63,120 nt of DNA from Bacteroidota bacterium (GTDB taxonomy: Bacteria; Bacteroidota; Bacteroidia; Chitinophagales; Chitinophagaceae), in assembly GCA_014190475.1 (NCBI GenBank), contig BJGL01000003.1, forward strand, positions 1 to 63,120. Reading direction: 5' to 3'. The position numbers were made by a program, and so were the translations under genes. The notes beneath the pieces were generated by a model. It was not told the DNA's origin. It ran no database searches and saw nothing but the letters and a program-made list of their open reading frames with translations. Position 1 is the stretch's first letter; each line of letters starts with the position of its first letter. This document shows, in pieces, positions 62,524 to 63,120 of the stretch.

Positions 62524-63120
62524 ATGAAGCTACCTGGAATAAGCAAACCTATCCTCAAGGTATTGATTGGGCCACTGCTGTTATTGGTACTGGCTTATAC
62601 CATTTGGCGGACGCTGGACTCCAGTCAACAATGGCCTTTATTAAAGGAGAATCTCCATCTGGTTTTTACAGGTGCCAATTTCTTTCCTTTTCTACTCCTG
62701 ATTTTATTGATGCCTCTCAACTGGCTGCTGGAGGCATTCAAATGGAAAGTGGCTTTGCAGGGAATTCACCCTATTTCTATTTGGACCGCTTTTCGGGCCA
62801 CTTTATCAGGAGTTTCCTTTTCGGTATTACTTCCTAACCGAGTGGGGGAGTATTTAGGGCGTGTACTTTATTTACCCACTGACAAACGCGCAACAGCGGT
62901 GGCTGTTACCATGGTGGCAAGCATGAGTCAGTTGATTTGGACCATTTTCTTTGGTCTATTAGCAATCATTTATTTGTATCCGTTATTGGTAACAAAACTT
63001 TCATTGCCCTCTTCATTTTTTATTTTATCAGGAAGCATCTTATTTATTTTATTACTTGTTCTTTTATTATTGTTTTTTCGGATCTCCACTGTATCGAACC
63101 GACTCGCCATTATTTTTAAC
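62524..63120 (+). CDS. LPG-synthase-like (UPF0104) multi-pass membrane protein, 3'-partial
   Basis: An ATG at 62524 opens a frame of 199 codons without a stop to the window end. The ORF track misses it and lists only shadows there. The protein starts MKLPGISKPILKVLIG and has predicted helices around residues 12-26, 49-70, 85-105, 120-145 and 160-185. The block VLLPNRVGEYLGRVLYL is the typical PxRxGE motif of the lysylphosphatidylglycerol-synthase membrane domain family (flippase-like UPF0104 proteins). It would act on membrane lipids; the function is not known. It is divergent from ruvC. Confidence 0.85.
   Translation, partial: MKLPGISKPILKVLIGPLLLLVLAYTIWRTLDSSQQWPLLKENLHLVFTGANFFPFLLLILLMPLNWLLEAFKWKVALQGIHPISIWTAFRATLSGVSFSVLLPNRVGEYLGRVLYLPTDKRATAVAVTMVASMSQLIWTIFFGLLAIIYLYPLLVTKLSLPSSFFILSGSILFILLLVLLLLFFRISTVSNRLAIIFN

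Overview
The window is ordinary chromosome from a Bacteroidota bacterium, most likely of the Chitinophagia/Chitinophagaceae type. The evidence is many Bacteroidota-style -7 promoter boxes (TAnnTTTG), little Shine-Dalgarno sequence, a TonB-dependent receptor with a carboxypeptidase-regulatory-like N-domain, an S46 dipeptidyl-peptidase, and an atpB with a His-rich N-terminal extension. Coding density is very high. No gene-free stretch exceeds 300 bases; the longest is about 292 bases upstream of the TonB receptor. I see no tRNA, rRNA, CRISPR array, insertion sequence or prophage.

Layout. 0-4.6 kb: cysS (5' end cut by the window), then on the minus strand an S46 peptidase translationally coupled to a dipeptide epimerase. 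4.6-9.5 kb: GH18 lipoprotein, small zinc ribbon, obg and an RND/MMPL exporter. 9.6-16 kb: recO, an amidohydrolase, prfA, VanZ-like protein, gcvH, cyclophilin, a small conserved protein and serS. 16-23.3 kb: alkB-type monooxygenase, OPT and POT peptide transporters, purD and an MFS transporter. 23.3-29.3 kb: the rod-shape cluster mreB-mreC-mreD-mrdA-rodA. 29.3-33.6 kb: MBL hydrolase, Spy-like protein/anti-sigma/ECF sigma, the C-terminal half of a split transketolase, and galE.

33.6-51.4 kb is the most interesting part: a phosphate-starvation island. It holds a PiT transporter with its DUF47 partner, a TonB receptor with a beta-helix lipoprotein, a PlcP-like metallophosphoesterase with a glycosyltransferase (candidate phospholipid-to-glycolipid remodelling pair), ppx, ppk1, PhoR-like kinase, PhoB-like regulator, and an exported protein with a possible caspase-like His/Cys dyad followed by an ABC exporter. 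Three intergenic regions carry 7-bp TGTTAAC-like direct repeats at exactly 11-bp period. In two of them the last repeat ends 10 bp before a -7 box, which is the geometry of a PhoB box. I therefore read the genes as one regulon for phosphate uptake, polyphosphate turnover and membrane lipid replacement. The individual genes are recognisable families; the regulon and the roles of several members are inference.

51.5-58.1 kb: atpBEFHA (no atpG next to it; a strong hairpin between atpE and atpF), then an ABC-2 type transporter and a LolA-like protein. 58-63.1 kb: pdxA, rsmA, a 2-hydroxyacid dehydrogenase, greA with a terminator-like leader hairpin, an HIT protein, ruvC, and the start of a multi-membrane-spanning LPG-synthase-like protein that runs off the window end and is missing from the ORF track.
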